Of a DNA stretch of 64,000 nucleotides, positions 1 to 7,381 are shown in pieces (within the stretch, counting starts at the first letter, position 1; every line of letters starts with the position of its first letter). This stretch comes from CAZEBW01 sp964510205 (GTDB lineage Bacteria; Chloroflexota; Anaerolineae; VGOG01), in assembly GCA_964510205.1 (NCBI GenBank), contig CAZEBW010000003.1:1-64000 (forward strand), read 5' to 3'. The position numbers and the translations under genes were made by a program. The notes under the pieces are model-generated. The model was not told where the DNA came from, searched no databases, and saw only the letters and a program-made list of their open reading frames with translations.

Positions 1-149
1 CGGTTTGTTCCAACTTGTCCCAGGAATCGGTTATGTTGATTGGTAAAGTTCTATGGAAACACTAAAAATACGTTGCTGTAACCCGTTTCCAACGGGTTTC
101 CTGGTAACAGCCGTGTGTTTCAACACTCTCGGCTAGTCGTGATGCAACC

Positions 150-1091
150 GTGAAAAACGAAGAGTTACTTCCCAGCTACCTCAATCTATACCGCAACGGT
201 GAACTGGCCCGCCGCATCGAGCGGGCCTATGCTTGTTTGGAAGACTGCCGCCTCTGCCCACGGGAGTGCGGGGTGAATCGCTTGCGGGGAAAGCAGGGGT
301 TCTGCCGGGCGGAGGCGCTGCCCAAGGTAGCCAGTTGGAACGTACACCCCTGGGAGGAGCCGCCCATCAGCGGAACCCGCGGATCAGGCACCATTTTCTT
401 CTCCGGCTGCACGGGCCGCTGCCTGTTCTGCCAAAACTACCCCATCAGCCAACTGGGGGTTGGCAATGAGATCGCCGTGGAACGCCTGGCGGAGATGATG
501 CTGGAGCTGCAGCGCCAGGGCTGCCACAACATCAACCTGGTCACCCCCACCCACTTTGTGCCCCAGGTCCTGGCCGCCCTGCCTTACGCCATCGAGAGCG
601 GCCTCCGCCTCCCCCTGGTCTACAACACCAGCGGCTACGAGACGGTGGAAGCGCTGAAGCTTCTCGACGGCGTGGTGGACATCTACCTGCCCGACGCCAA
701 GTACGCCGACGACGCCACTGCCCGCCGCCTGTCGGGCTTCGTGGGCTACGTGGAGGCCAACCGCGCCGCCCTCCAAGAGATGTACCGCCAGGTGGGCGAG
801 GAGCTGGTGCTGGACCCGGGTGATGGAGGCGTCGCCCGGCGGGGCCTCATCGTCCGCCACCTGGTCCTGCCCGACGGCCTGGCCGGCACGCCAAAGGTGC
901 TGCGCTGGCTGGCTGAGAACCTGTCGCCCCGCGTCCACGTCAGTCTGATGGATCAGTATTTCCCCGCTCACAAGGCCGTGGGGCATCCCATTCTGGGCCG
1001 CAAGATCACGCCTGAAGAATACGAAGCGGCGCTGAAAGCTTTCGACGAGGCAGGACTGGAGAACGGCTGGAGGCAGGAGCACGAAGGGTAG
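150..1091 (+). CDS. PflX-like radical SAM protein
   Basis: A 313-aa protein of the radical SAM superfamily, closest to the PflX/COG1313 group related to pyruvate formate-lyase activating enzymes. The SAM-binding 4Fe-4S motif CxxxCxxC is seen as SGCTGRCLFC near residue 88. A second Cys cluster (CRLCPRECG, then GFC) lies at residues 33-52 and is typical of this group. The start is GTG at 150; no in-frame ATG lies near it. A small dyad (80-98, AACCCGTT/AACGGGTT) sits upstream with no T-run. The target of activation is unknown, and no glycyl radical enzyme is in the window. It converges on the next gene. Confidence 0.85.
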   Translation: MKNEELLPSYLNLYRNGELARRIERAYACLEDCRLCPRECGVNRLRGKQGFCRAEALPKVASWNVHPWEEPPISGTRGSGTIFFSGCTGRCLFCQNYPISQLGVGNEIAVERLAEMMLELQRQGCHNINLVTPTHFVPQVLAALPYAIESGLRLPLVYNTSGYETVEALKLLDGVVDIYLPDAKYADDATARRLSGFVGYVEANRAALQEMYRQVGEELVLDPGDGGVARRGLIVRHLVLPDGLAGTPKVLRWLAENLSPRVHVSLMDQYFPAHKAVGHPILGRKITPEEYEAALKAFDEAGLENGWRQEHEG

Positions 1092-1100
1092 CGATCGGGA

Positions 1101-1178
1101 AATCAGGGAATCAGGGATTAGGGGATCAGGGCATTCTCCGAGGTCCTGATCTCTGATTTCCTCATCCCCTGATTCCTT
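1101..1178. terminator. Imperfect dyad between convergent genes
   Basis: The gap between two convergent genes holds two arms of degenerate AATCAGGG-type units, 1101-1130 and 1145-1174, complementary to each other (AGGGGATCAGG against CCTGATCTC and CATCCCCTGATT). It could act as a bidirectional terminator but has no T-run. It also belongs to the short-unit palindromic repeats found all over this window. Confidence 0.4.
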
Positions 1179-1184
1179 GACTGC

Positions 1185-2228
1185 CTAATCCTCTGGTTCT
1201 GTTTCTCCCACGGAGGTCCTGAGCCTGGGCGTCAGGCTGAGAGTGAGCCTGGTGAAGTAGCTTTGGGGAAGGGCACCCTTTTCATCGTACGCCATCTCGC
1301 TGATCTCGGCGTCCACCCGCAGGGAGGCTGTCTCTAACACAATGGCCTTGCCGGGCTCGACCAAGACGGCCTCCCCCTTGGGAGCCAGCTTGGCCCGCAG
1401 AGCATCGTCGTGGTAGGCGTACTTGCTCATCAACACCTTGGTGACGGTGCGGACGTCGTTCTTGTCGAAGAGCCAGACTTCAAAAGCCGCAACCTGGGCT
1501 GGCGGTCCCTCACCGACGATCTCAGAGATGCCCATGCCGCACTCGCCCAAGAACTCGCTTTTGGGCGACTCAATGTTGAAAGACTGATCATAGCTATCCT
1601 GCCCCAAGGTGTAGTCGGCAATGAAGCGACCCAGTGGCTCGCTGTAGCCAGGCGGCAGACCACCCTCTGGCCCGGCGGCTGGCTCCACCGGCGCGGGTCG
1701 TCTGCCCGGCGGTCTCGTCGTCTCCTCTGGCCCGCGTTCCCGTAAGAGCGGCACGCCCACCATCACCCCAGCGATCAACAGCACGACGGCCACCACAATG
1801 CCCAAAATAGGCGCCAGACGCCGAAGCAGCGTACTGGAGGACGTCGTCGGCTGCGCAGCGGGCTCAGACGGCGCTACCTGGGCCTGCACTCCCAGGGCCG
1901 CCGCCAAGTTGTCCAGCCGCTGAATCTGTGTTCCGTCGCTGGCCTTAGCCTGAAGCTGACCTATGACTTTCCCCAGATCCTCGGCATCCCAACCCTCCAC
2001 TCGCTGCCTGGCCAAAGCCACGTTGGTATTCAGGGTATAGGAGTCGGCCAGCATGCTGATGTATGCCTCTTGGTATCGCTGGCGCAGATCGAAGGGATCG
2101 GCATCATACCACTCCACCGGGAACACCCACCAGCCCAAAATGGGCAATCCGATGATGATCCCCAGGATGAGACCTATCGCGAAACCGATAAGAGTGTCAC
2201 GCTCTATTCTTGCCATGATTTCATCCAT
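1185..2228 (-). CDS. Membrane protein of unknown function, two TM helices
   Basis: A 347-aa protein I do not recognise. A hydrophobic helix lies at about residues 13-36 and a second at about 140-165. Between them is a soluble stretch of about 100 residues rich in Ala, Gln and Asp. After the second helix comes a Pro-rich linker and a C-terminal domain of about 150 residues. This suggests a membrane-anchored protein with domains on both sides or a hairpin topology. It is transcribed alone from the promoter at 2334-2362. The ATG context is weak, and a second in-frame Met lies 4 residues in. Confidence 0.7.
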   Translation of the reverse strand: MDEIMARIERDTLIGFAIGLILGIIIGLPILGWWVFPVEWYDADPFDLRQRYQEAYISMLADSYTLNTNVALARQRVEGWDAEDLGKVIGQLQAKASDGTQIQRLDNLAAALGVQAQVAPSEPAAQPTTSSSTLLRRLAPILGIVVAVVLLIAGVMVGVPLLRERGPEETTRPPGRRPAPVEPAAGPEGGLPPGYSEPLGRFIADYTLGQDSYDQSFNIESPKSEFLGECGMGISEIVGEGPPAQVAAFEVWLFDKNDVRTVTKVLMSKYAYHDDALRAKLAPKGEAVLVEPGKAIVLETASLRVDAEISEMAYDEKGALPQSYFTRLTLSLTPRLRTSVGETEPED

Positions 2229-2333
2229 CTCCCCTCACCTTTCATTGACTAGCAGGAGGAGGCACAACTTGGGGGAGGTTGCGCATCATCCTGCGGCGGC
2301 TCTGGCAACGATTGCCCCCACCTTGATGTTACA

Positions 2334-2362
2334 ATTCTATCACAAGTCGTCTTTTTCGACAA
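2334..2362 (-). promoter_or_regulatory. Sigma-70-type promoter
   Basis: On the minus strand, TTGTCG (2357-2362) is followed after 17 nt by TAGAAT (2334-2339). It would start transcription near 2327, about 100 nt before the membrane-protein start codon at 2228. It was identified by eye only. Confidence 0.5.
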
Positions 2363-2370
2363 GTGAAGAA

Positions 2371-3447
2371 CTACCCAGTTAGTTCTTTCCTGGCCTGGGT
2401 CAGCACCTCTACGCCATCGTCCCTCATGACCACGATGTCCTCGATGCGCACGCCCCCCCAGTCCGGCAAGTAGATGCCCGGCTCGACGGTGAAGACCATG
2501 CCCGGCTGCAAGACATCCTCCGACAGACGCCCCACGCTGGGCTTCTCGTGCACAGCCAGCCCCACACCGTGGCCTAGCCCGTGGCCGAAATGGCCGCCAT
2601 ACCCCGCCTCTTCGATGACCTGGCGGGCTATGGCGTCGGCCTCCTTGCCCTGCATCCCCGGCCGGATGTTCCGCTCGGCCGCTAGCTGGGCCTCCAGGAC
2701 GATGGCGTGGATTTCCCGGAACTTGTCGTCCGGTCGGCCCGCGCAGACGGTGCGGGTCAGATCCGAGTTGTAGCCGTCTATCCTGGCCCCCATGTCCATC
2801 ACGATGGGCTCGCCGGCCCGAATCACCCGCTCGGAGACAGTGGCGTGGGGCATGGCTCCGTTAGGTCCAGAGCCGACAATCAGGTCAAAGGCCAGCTTCT
2901 CCGCGCCGTGGGTGCGCATGAACACTTCCAGCTCCCAGGCCACCTCCGCTTCCGTCATGCCCGGCTCAATGAAATCTGCGACATGAGCCAGGGCCTCGTC
3001 GGCCACGGCGATGGCTTTCTTGATTTTGGCCAGTTCGCCCTCGTCCTTGACGGCGCGGATCTTCTCCACCAACGCCGTGGTGGGCGCCAACTCAAACTGG
3101 GCAGCGGAAGCATCGCCCTCCGCGACCTCCAACCACCGCTGGTGCTGATCAACGGTGACATGCGCGCTCTCGAAGCCAACGCTCTGTGCCCCCACCTGCT
3201 GAATGAGGTCGGTAAGGAGTGTCTCGAACTTGTCTGTGATCTTCGCCAGGCGGAACTCCGGGGCTTGCTTCTCGACCTGTTCGAAATAGCGGAAGTCGGT
3301 GGCCAGGATCGCCTCGTCTTGCGAGATCAGCAGCACGCCAGCCGAGCCGGTGAAGCCGCTGAGATAGCGCCGATTCTCCGGCTGGGTGATGAGGATGGCG
3401 TCAAGCCCCTCGGTTGTTAAGCTCTCACGTAGTTTCTCTAATCTCAT
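2371..3447 (-). CDS. M24 family Xaa-Pro aminopeptidase/dipeptidase
   Basis: A cytoplasmic metallopeptidase that removes residues N-terminal to proline. The C-terminal 'pita-bread' domain carries the dimetal ligands: Asp in MDMGARIDGYNSDLTRT, His in GHGLGHGVG, Glu in TVEPGIYLP and Glu in VRIED. The N-terminal creatinase-type domain (LITQPENRRYLSGFTGS) fits PepP/PepQ-like enzymes of about 358 residues. The start is ATG 3447 because GAGGAGG lies 6 nt upstream; the longer reading frame to 3486 adds 13 non-family residues. It lies downstream of the recombinase on the same strand. Confidence 0.92.
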   Translation of the reverse strand: MRLEKLRESLTTEGLDAILITQPENRRYLSGFTGSAGVLLISQDEAILATDFRYFEQVEKQAPEFRLAKITDKFETLLTDLIQQVGAQSVGFESAHVTVDQHQRWLEVAEGDASAAQFELAPTTALVEKIRAVKDEGELAKIKKAIAVADEALAHVADFIEPGMTEAEVAWELEVFMRTHGAEKLAFDLIVGSGPNGAMPHATVSERVIRAGEPIVMDMGARIDGYNSDLTRTVCAGRPDDKFREIHAIVLEAQLAAERNIRPGMQGKEADAIARQVIEEAGYGGHFGHGLGHGVGLAVHEKPSVGRLSEDVLQPGMVFTVEPGIYLPDWGGVRIEDIVVMRDDGVEVLTQARKELTG

Positions 3448-3553
3448 TCTTGGCCTCCTCAGTTCGCCCTCCTCAGTTTTTGCCACGAATTACACGAATT
3501 TCACTAATCTTCTCACATCATTGTTCATTGTTCATTGTTCATTGGCTCATTGG

Positions 3554-4459
3554 TCATTGACTTTTTTCCCTCGACCTGGGGTGTGCCTTTCGGTACACCT
3601 GCTTGGCTCGCGCCTGGGAGACGTGGGTGTAGATTTGGGTGCTGGAGAGATTGGCATGACCTAGGAGTTCCTGAACCGTCCGCAGGTCGGCGCCGCCATC
3701 CAAGAGGTGGGTGGCAAAGGTGTGCCGGATGACGTGGGGTGTGACACGCCGCTTCAGTCCGGCCAGCTTGGCATATTTATCCAGAACGTTGCTGATACTG
3801 CGCGTCGAGAGGCGAGTTCCCAGTCGGCTCAGGAAAAGGGCGTTGGTCGGTGTGTTCTCTTTGATCAGCTTCGAGCGCCCATCCTGAATGTAGCGACTCA
3901 GCGCTCTGCACGCCGGCTTGCCCAGCAAGGCTAATCTCTCCTTGGCCCCCTTACCCCAAACCCTCAACTCGCCGCGGCGGACGTCTACATTGCTCAAATT
4001 GAGGCTCACCAACTCGCTGACCCTCAGCCCGGAGGCGTAGAGCACCTCCATGATCGCTCGGTCGCGCTGGCCCTGGGGTTCGCTGGTGTCTGGGGCCCTC
4101 AGCAGGGCCTCGACCTCGTAGGGAGCCAGATAATCGGGCAGCCGCTTGGGAATCTTGGGCGAGGAGATGGCCCTGATGGGATTGGCGCTCAGTATCTCTT
4201 CCCGCACCAGATAGCGACAAAAGGAGCGCACCTCTGAGATTTTGCGGGCTATACTGGCCTTGACGTAGCCCTCGGCCCGCAGCCAGGCCAGATACCGACG
4301 CAGGACGTAGCGATCCACGTCATCCCAAGAATCAATCCCCTGCTCTTTCAAAAAGTCAAGGAACTGCGCGATCTCGTGGCGGTAGTTCTTGACGGTGTAA
4401 GGAGAGGCGTTTTTCTCGGCTATGAGATAAGTGATGAATTTGTCCAGGTGTTCGTCCAT
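3554..4459 (-). CDS. xerC: XerC/XerD-type tyrosine recombinase
   Basis: A site-specific recombinase of 301 residues, the usual Xer length, with an N-terminal SAM-like DNA-binding domain (about 1-90) and a C-terminal catalytic domain. The full catalytic set is visible: R146 (GLRVSEL), K170 (WGKGAKE), H242 and R245 (HVIRHTFATH), H268 (LLGHANLS) and nucleophile Y277 (TQIYTHV). The likely role is chromosome dimer resolution, but a genomic-island integrase cannot be excluded. It is 42 nt downstream of the last BMC gene on the same strand, so it may share that transcript. XerC versus XerD cannot be decided here. Confidence 0.9.
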   Translation of the reverse strand: MDEHLDKFITYLIAEKNASPYTVKNYRHEIAQFLDFLKEQGIDSWDDVDRYVLRRYLAWLRAEGYVKASIARKISEVRSFCRYLVREEILSANPIRAISSPKIPKRLPDYLAPYEVEALLRAPDTSEPQGQRDRAIMEVLYASGLRVSELVSLNLSNVDVRRGELRVWGKGAKERLALLGKPACRALSRYIQDGRSKLIKENTPTNALFLSRLGTRLSTRSISNVLDKYAKLAGLKRRVTPHVIRHTFATHLLDGGADLRTVQELLGHANLSSTQIYTHVSQARAKQVYRKAHPRSREKSQ

Positions 4460-4501
4460 GGCTTCTTTAGGTGTTCCGCTTGTGGCTCATCTCCTGCAAC
4501 A

Positions 4502-4774
4502 TCAAGCTGCTAGGTCTATCTCGTCCACGATGCCCACGACGACGGCGCGGATGGGGGCTGGGTCCATGTCCACCACCTGCCTGGCCGAGTTGCCCTCGTC
4601 AATGACCATCACCGTGTCGCCCACGCCAGCCTGCACGTCGTCAACGGCGATCCAGTAATGTCCCGTGGGATCCCCTTCTGGCGTCAGGCGATCCACGATG
4701 AGCAGCTTTTTGCCCTCGAAGACCTTGTCTTTGAACGTCGCTACGACCGTACCGCTGACTTTTCCGATGTGCAT
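4502..4774 (-). CDS. eutN: BMC-P (EutN/CcmL) shell vertex protein, copy 3
   Basis: A 90-aa pentamer protein that caps microcompartment vertices. It shows the family pattern: N-terminal IGKVSGTVVATFK, then GKKLLIVDRL, a central DDVQAGVGDTVMV (the usual DAVGAGxGExVL position) and a C-terminal VVGIVDEIDL. The length is normal for EutN/CcmL. It is the last shell gene of the operon, 35 nt after the preceding BMC-P gene. The three BMC-P paralogues here are clearly different in sequence, which suggests distinct vertices or adaptors and not a recent duplication. Confidence 0.92.
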   Translation of the reverse strand: MHIGKVSGTVVATFKDKVFEGKKLLIVDRLTPEGDPTGHYWIAVDDVQAGVGDTVMVIDEGNSARQVVDMDPAPIRAVVVGIVDEIDLAA

Positions 4775-4809
4775 GGCGCATTCCTCAAATTGAGCTTGGG
4801 GCTTGAGCT

Positions 4810-5079
4810 TCAGACGACGTCTACCTGATCCACGATGCCCGTGATCGCGTGATCCACAGGCACGAACTTCTCCGGCAGGGCCTGCGCCGCCTCTCGCACT
4901 CCAACGAAGAACACGACGTCTCCGGGGCCGGCCAGGGCGGTGCCGTCGGCGGCGACCACCGGCTCACCGACGGGATTCTGATACTTGTCCAGGGGCTGGA
5001 TGATCAGGAGCTTGATGCCCTCCAGCCCTTTGTATTTTCTCGTAGCCACCAGCCTGCCGATCACTTTGGCCAGTTGCAT
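4810..5079 (-). CDS. eutN: BMC-P (EutN/CcmL) shell vertex protein, copy 2
   Basis: An 89-aa EutN/CcmL-fold protein: N-terminal LAKVIGRLVATRKYKGLEG, then KLLIIQPL, a central GTALAGPGDVVFF and a C-terminal AITGIVDQVDV. It forms the pentamers at the shell vertices. GAGGAGA lies about 6 nt upstream of the ATG. A GTCATTGCGAG repeat (5105-5188) separates it from the PduT-like gene, ending 25 nt before this start codon. Confidence 0.92.
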   Translation of the reverse strand: MQLAKVIGRLVATRKYKGLEGIKLLIIQPLDKYQNPVGEPVVAADGTALAGPGDVVFFVGVREAAQALPEKFVPVDHAITGIVDQVDVV

Positions 5080-5104
5080 AGAAGTCTCCTCTATCTACGG
5101 CGAT

Positions 5105-5188
5105 AAGAACGTGTCATTGCGAGCAAAGCGAAGCAATCTCCTGCCAGGTTGGGGATTGCTTCGTCGCTACGCTCCTCGCAATGACAAG
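5105..5188. repeat. GTCATTGCGAG palindromic element, short copy
   Basis: An 84-bp near-palindrome whose ends are GTGTCATTGCGAGC and CTCGCAATGACA, with GAAGCAATCTC/GGATTGCTTC inside. It is flanked by TACGGCGAT (5096-5104) and TACGGTGAT (5189-5197), which look like a 9-bp target duplication with one mismatch. Longer copies of the family lie at 32035-32171 and 50749-50938. Confidence 0.8.
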
Positions 5189-5198
5189 TACGGTGATC

Positions 5199-5753
5199 TT
5201 ACACGATTTTGTCCTTCATCTCTTCGTGCAACTGCGAGATGATGACTTTGCGCACCAAGAGCCCTTCTTGGGCCGGGAACTTCACCCCCGCCTCCACTGC
5301 GGCCTCGACCTCGGAGACCTGCCCCTCAATGAGCACGAACGATTTCCCCCCCAGGCCGTTGGCCAGACGCAGTTCCAGGAGCGAGACGTCGGCGGCTTTG
5401 GCGGCGGCATCGGCGGCGACGATGCAAGTGGCCACGGTGATGGTCTCGATGATGCCCAGGGCCTCGCCTTTGCCCGGCGGGGTCGCCGTGGCCAGGGCCG
5501 GGAAGATGGAGCGGTGTACGTTGGGCAAGAAAAGCTGATCCACCACGGCGTCGGCCCCGGTCTCGATCCCCGCCCGCAGCGACTCGTCCACGGGGTCGGT
5601 TAGCCCGCCGATGAGGACGATGTACTTGCCGGGACACACAGGGCGGGCTTCCAGCAACTCCACGGGCGCCTTCTTCATCATCGCATCGCCGGCCTCGATA
5701 CCAGCGGCGACGCTGTTGGTTTCGACTAGACCGATTGCGGGTTCCATGGCCAT
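5199..5753 (-). CDS. pduT: PduT-like BMC-T shell protein, Fe-S pore type
   Basis: A 184-aa protein with two tandem BMC domains (about 4-90 and 97-180), forming a trimer that fills a hexamer site in the shell. It matches PduT in length and in the N-terminal domain, including Cys40 in ARPVCPGKYI. The equivalent Cys38 in Citrobacter/Salmonella PduT binds a 4Fe-4S cluster at the trimer axis. By analogy it could move electrons through the shell to PduS, encoded 77 nt upstream. The start ATG 5753 has GGAGG 6 nt before it. Confidence 0.9.
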   Translation of the reverse strand: MAMEPAIGLVETNSVAAGIEAGDAMMKKAPVELLEARPVCPGKYIVLIGGLTDPVDESLRAGIETGADAVVDQLFLPNVHRSIFPALATATPPGKGEALGIIETITVATCIVAADAAAKAADVSLLELRLANGLGGKSFVLIEGQVSEVEAAVEAGVKFPAQEGLLVRKVIISQLHEEMKDKIV

Positions 5754-5830
5754 GCTAATCCTCCATCACTTCACAATCTCAACACAAATGGGGTAGAAAC
5801 CCAACCGCGTTGGCCTGCCGCCCCCGAAGA

Positions 5831-7381
5831 TCAAGCGGCAATCACGATACTTTCACCCGTCACCGCTTCCACCTGTCCCGAAATCGAGGCGTGCACGTTG
5901 GCCCCCAGCTTGCCCTCGGGAATCTGAGCGATGAGGTCGCCGCGCTGCACCCTGTCGCCGGTTTCGACCAGCGGCTGAGACGGCGCGCCGATGTGCTGCT
6001 TGAGGGGAATGGCGACGCGCTGGGGCAGATACTCGCGCTTGTCCAGCGGACAGGTACATTCCGCATACTCGGTCAGCCCCAGCCGTGCCACGAGCCGCTC
6101 CATGGGCACGCGGCGGTACTCGCGCATGGGATGGGGCGTCAGATCGGAACGTTTGTGAACCACGTTCTCCCACTGCCCCCCCTCGGTCCCCCCCAACCCT
6201 TCGACCTGGCTCAGGGCAGGCTTTGGGGGGGATGCAGGATCGCCCCCCTCGGTCCCCCCCGACCCTGGGGGGGAAGTCAGTTGGCGTTTGATCTCTTTGT
6301 AATAAGCCATGGGCGACAGCTCCAGCGGGCAGGCGTAGGCCTCGCACAGCCTGCACTCGCAGCAGAGCACGGCGGCGGTGATGATGGCCGTGGGTTCGCT
6401 CAGGCCGTAGTTGATGGCGCGCATCACTTTGTGCGGCTCCAGGTCGTGTCCCAGCAGGTAGCGGGGACAGAGGTCGGTGCAATCGCGGCACTGATCGCAG
6501 GTGGAGCGACCCCGCTTGACCCACGATCCCAGCGGGCGATCGAGGTAGCGAACCACGACATTGTTTCGGGGCAGCACAATCAGGCCGGTGGTGGTCTTGG
6601 CGATAGGCTCAGAGAGATCCTGGGCCAGCACGCCCATCATGGGCCCGCCGATCACCACCGCGTAATCCGCCTCGGTCCGCTCCGACCAACGGGGCGTCTT
6701 GATCCCCCCAGCCCAGGCCACCGCCTCACCGATGGACGCGCCGATGGGCAAATCCAGGGTCTTGGGCTCGTTGACCGCGCCGGTGACGGTCAGCAGCCGA
6801 TGGGTGACGGGAATCCCCTGTTGCGCCCTGGCGATGTTGAACAGCGTACCCACGTTCTGGACGATGCAGCCCACGTGGAGGGGCAGCCCCGTCTCCGGCA
6901 CCAGCCGTCCCGTGACCTCGTAGACCAGCACAAACTCGTCGCCGGCGGGGTAGTGGCTCTCCATCAAGTGCAAGGAGATGTTCTCACCCTGGAGGTTGGG
7001 GGTTGGAGATTGGAGGTTGGACTGCAAGGCCGCCACCGCGTTAGTGTACTCTCGCTTCAGGGCGATCACGCCTCTCTCGGCGCCGCTGGCCCGCATCACC
7101 AGGCGCAGCCCCTCGACGACCTCCGCTGCGCGGTTGGCCATCAGTTGCTGATCGCTGCGCAGCAGGGGGTCGCACTCCGCGCCGTTGGCGATGACCGTGT
7201 CTGCCTTCGCCGCGATCTTGACGTGGGTAGGAAAACCCGCCCCGCCCGCGCCGACAACGCCGGCGTCCTTGACTCTTTCAACGATTTGATCAGGCATCCG
7301 GGTAAGATTTCCGATTTGCGATTTTCGATCTCCGATTTCCGAATCGCAAATCGGCAATCGGGAATCGAAAATCGAATTCAC
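5831..7381 (-). CDS. pduS: PduS-like RnfC-family Fe-S flavoprotein
   Basis: A lumenal electron-transfer protein of the PduS/RnfC family; in Pdu it reduces cobalamin and links to PduT. Visible features are GVVGAGGAGFPTHVK (41-55), typical of the N-terminus, a SLBB-like region (about 195-260), two 4Fe-4S motifs (C295/C298/C301/C305 and C340/C343/C346/C351) and a C-terminal barrel-sandwich segment. The GTG start at 7381 overlaps the pduP stop as GTGA, which suggests coupling. However, the first 28 residues are read from a repeat, and the family-like start is Met29 (7297). In-frame repeat insertions also lie at about 6173-6290 and 6980-7025. Confidence 0.88.
   Translation of the reverse strand: MNSIFDSRLPICDSEIGDRKSQIGNLTRMPDQIVERVKDAGVVGAGGAGFPTHVKIAAKADTVIANGAECDPLLRSDQQLMANRAAEVVEGLRLVMRASGAERGVIALKREYTNAVAALQSNLQSPTPNLQGENISLHLMESHYPAGDEFVLVYEVTGRLVPETGLPLHVGCIVQNVGTLFNIARAQQGIPVTHRLLTVTGAVNEPKTLDLPIGASIGEAVAWAGGIKTPRWSERTEADYAVVIGGPMMGVLAQDLSEPIAKTTTGLIVLPRNNVVVRYLDRPLGSWVKRGRSTCDQCRDCTDLCPRYLLGHDLEPHKVMRAINYGLSEPTAIITAAVLCCECRLCEAYACPLELSPMAYYKEIKRQLTSPPGSGGTEGGDPASPPKPALSQVEGLGGTEGGQWENVVHKRSDLTPHPMREYRRVPMERLVARLGLTEYAECTCPLDKREYLPQRVAIPLKQHIGAPSQPLVETGDRVQRGDLIAQIPEGKLGANVHASISGQVEAVTGESIVIAA
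6173..6290. repeat. In-frame G/C-run repeat inside pduS
   Basis: Two copies of a CCCCCCTCGGTCCCCCCC-type unit flank GACCTGGCTCAGGGCAGGC and are read in frame in PduS as Gly/Pro-rich residues (SPPGSGGTEGGDPASPP, then LGGTEGG). It lies between the Fe-S domain and the C-terminal domain, a likely surface linker. A related GGTTGGGGGG unit lies inside aor at about 38140-38175. Confidence 0.75.
7300..7377. repeat. Short-unit palindrome at the pduP/pduS junction
   Basis: Degenerate GATTTCCGATTTGCGATTTTC units are followed by their complement (GAATCGCAAATCGGCAATCGG), making an imperfect hairpin of about 78 nt. It is read in frame as residues 2-28 of the longest PduS frame. Confidence 0.75.
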
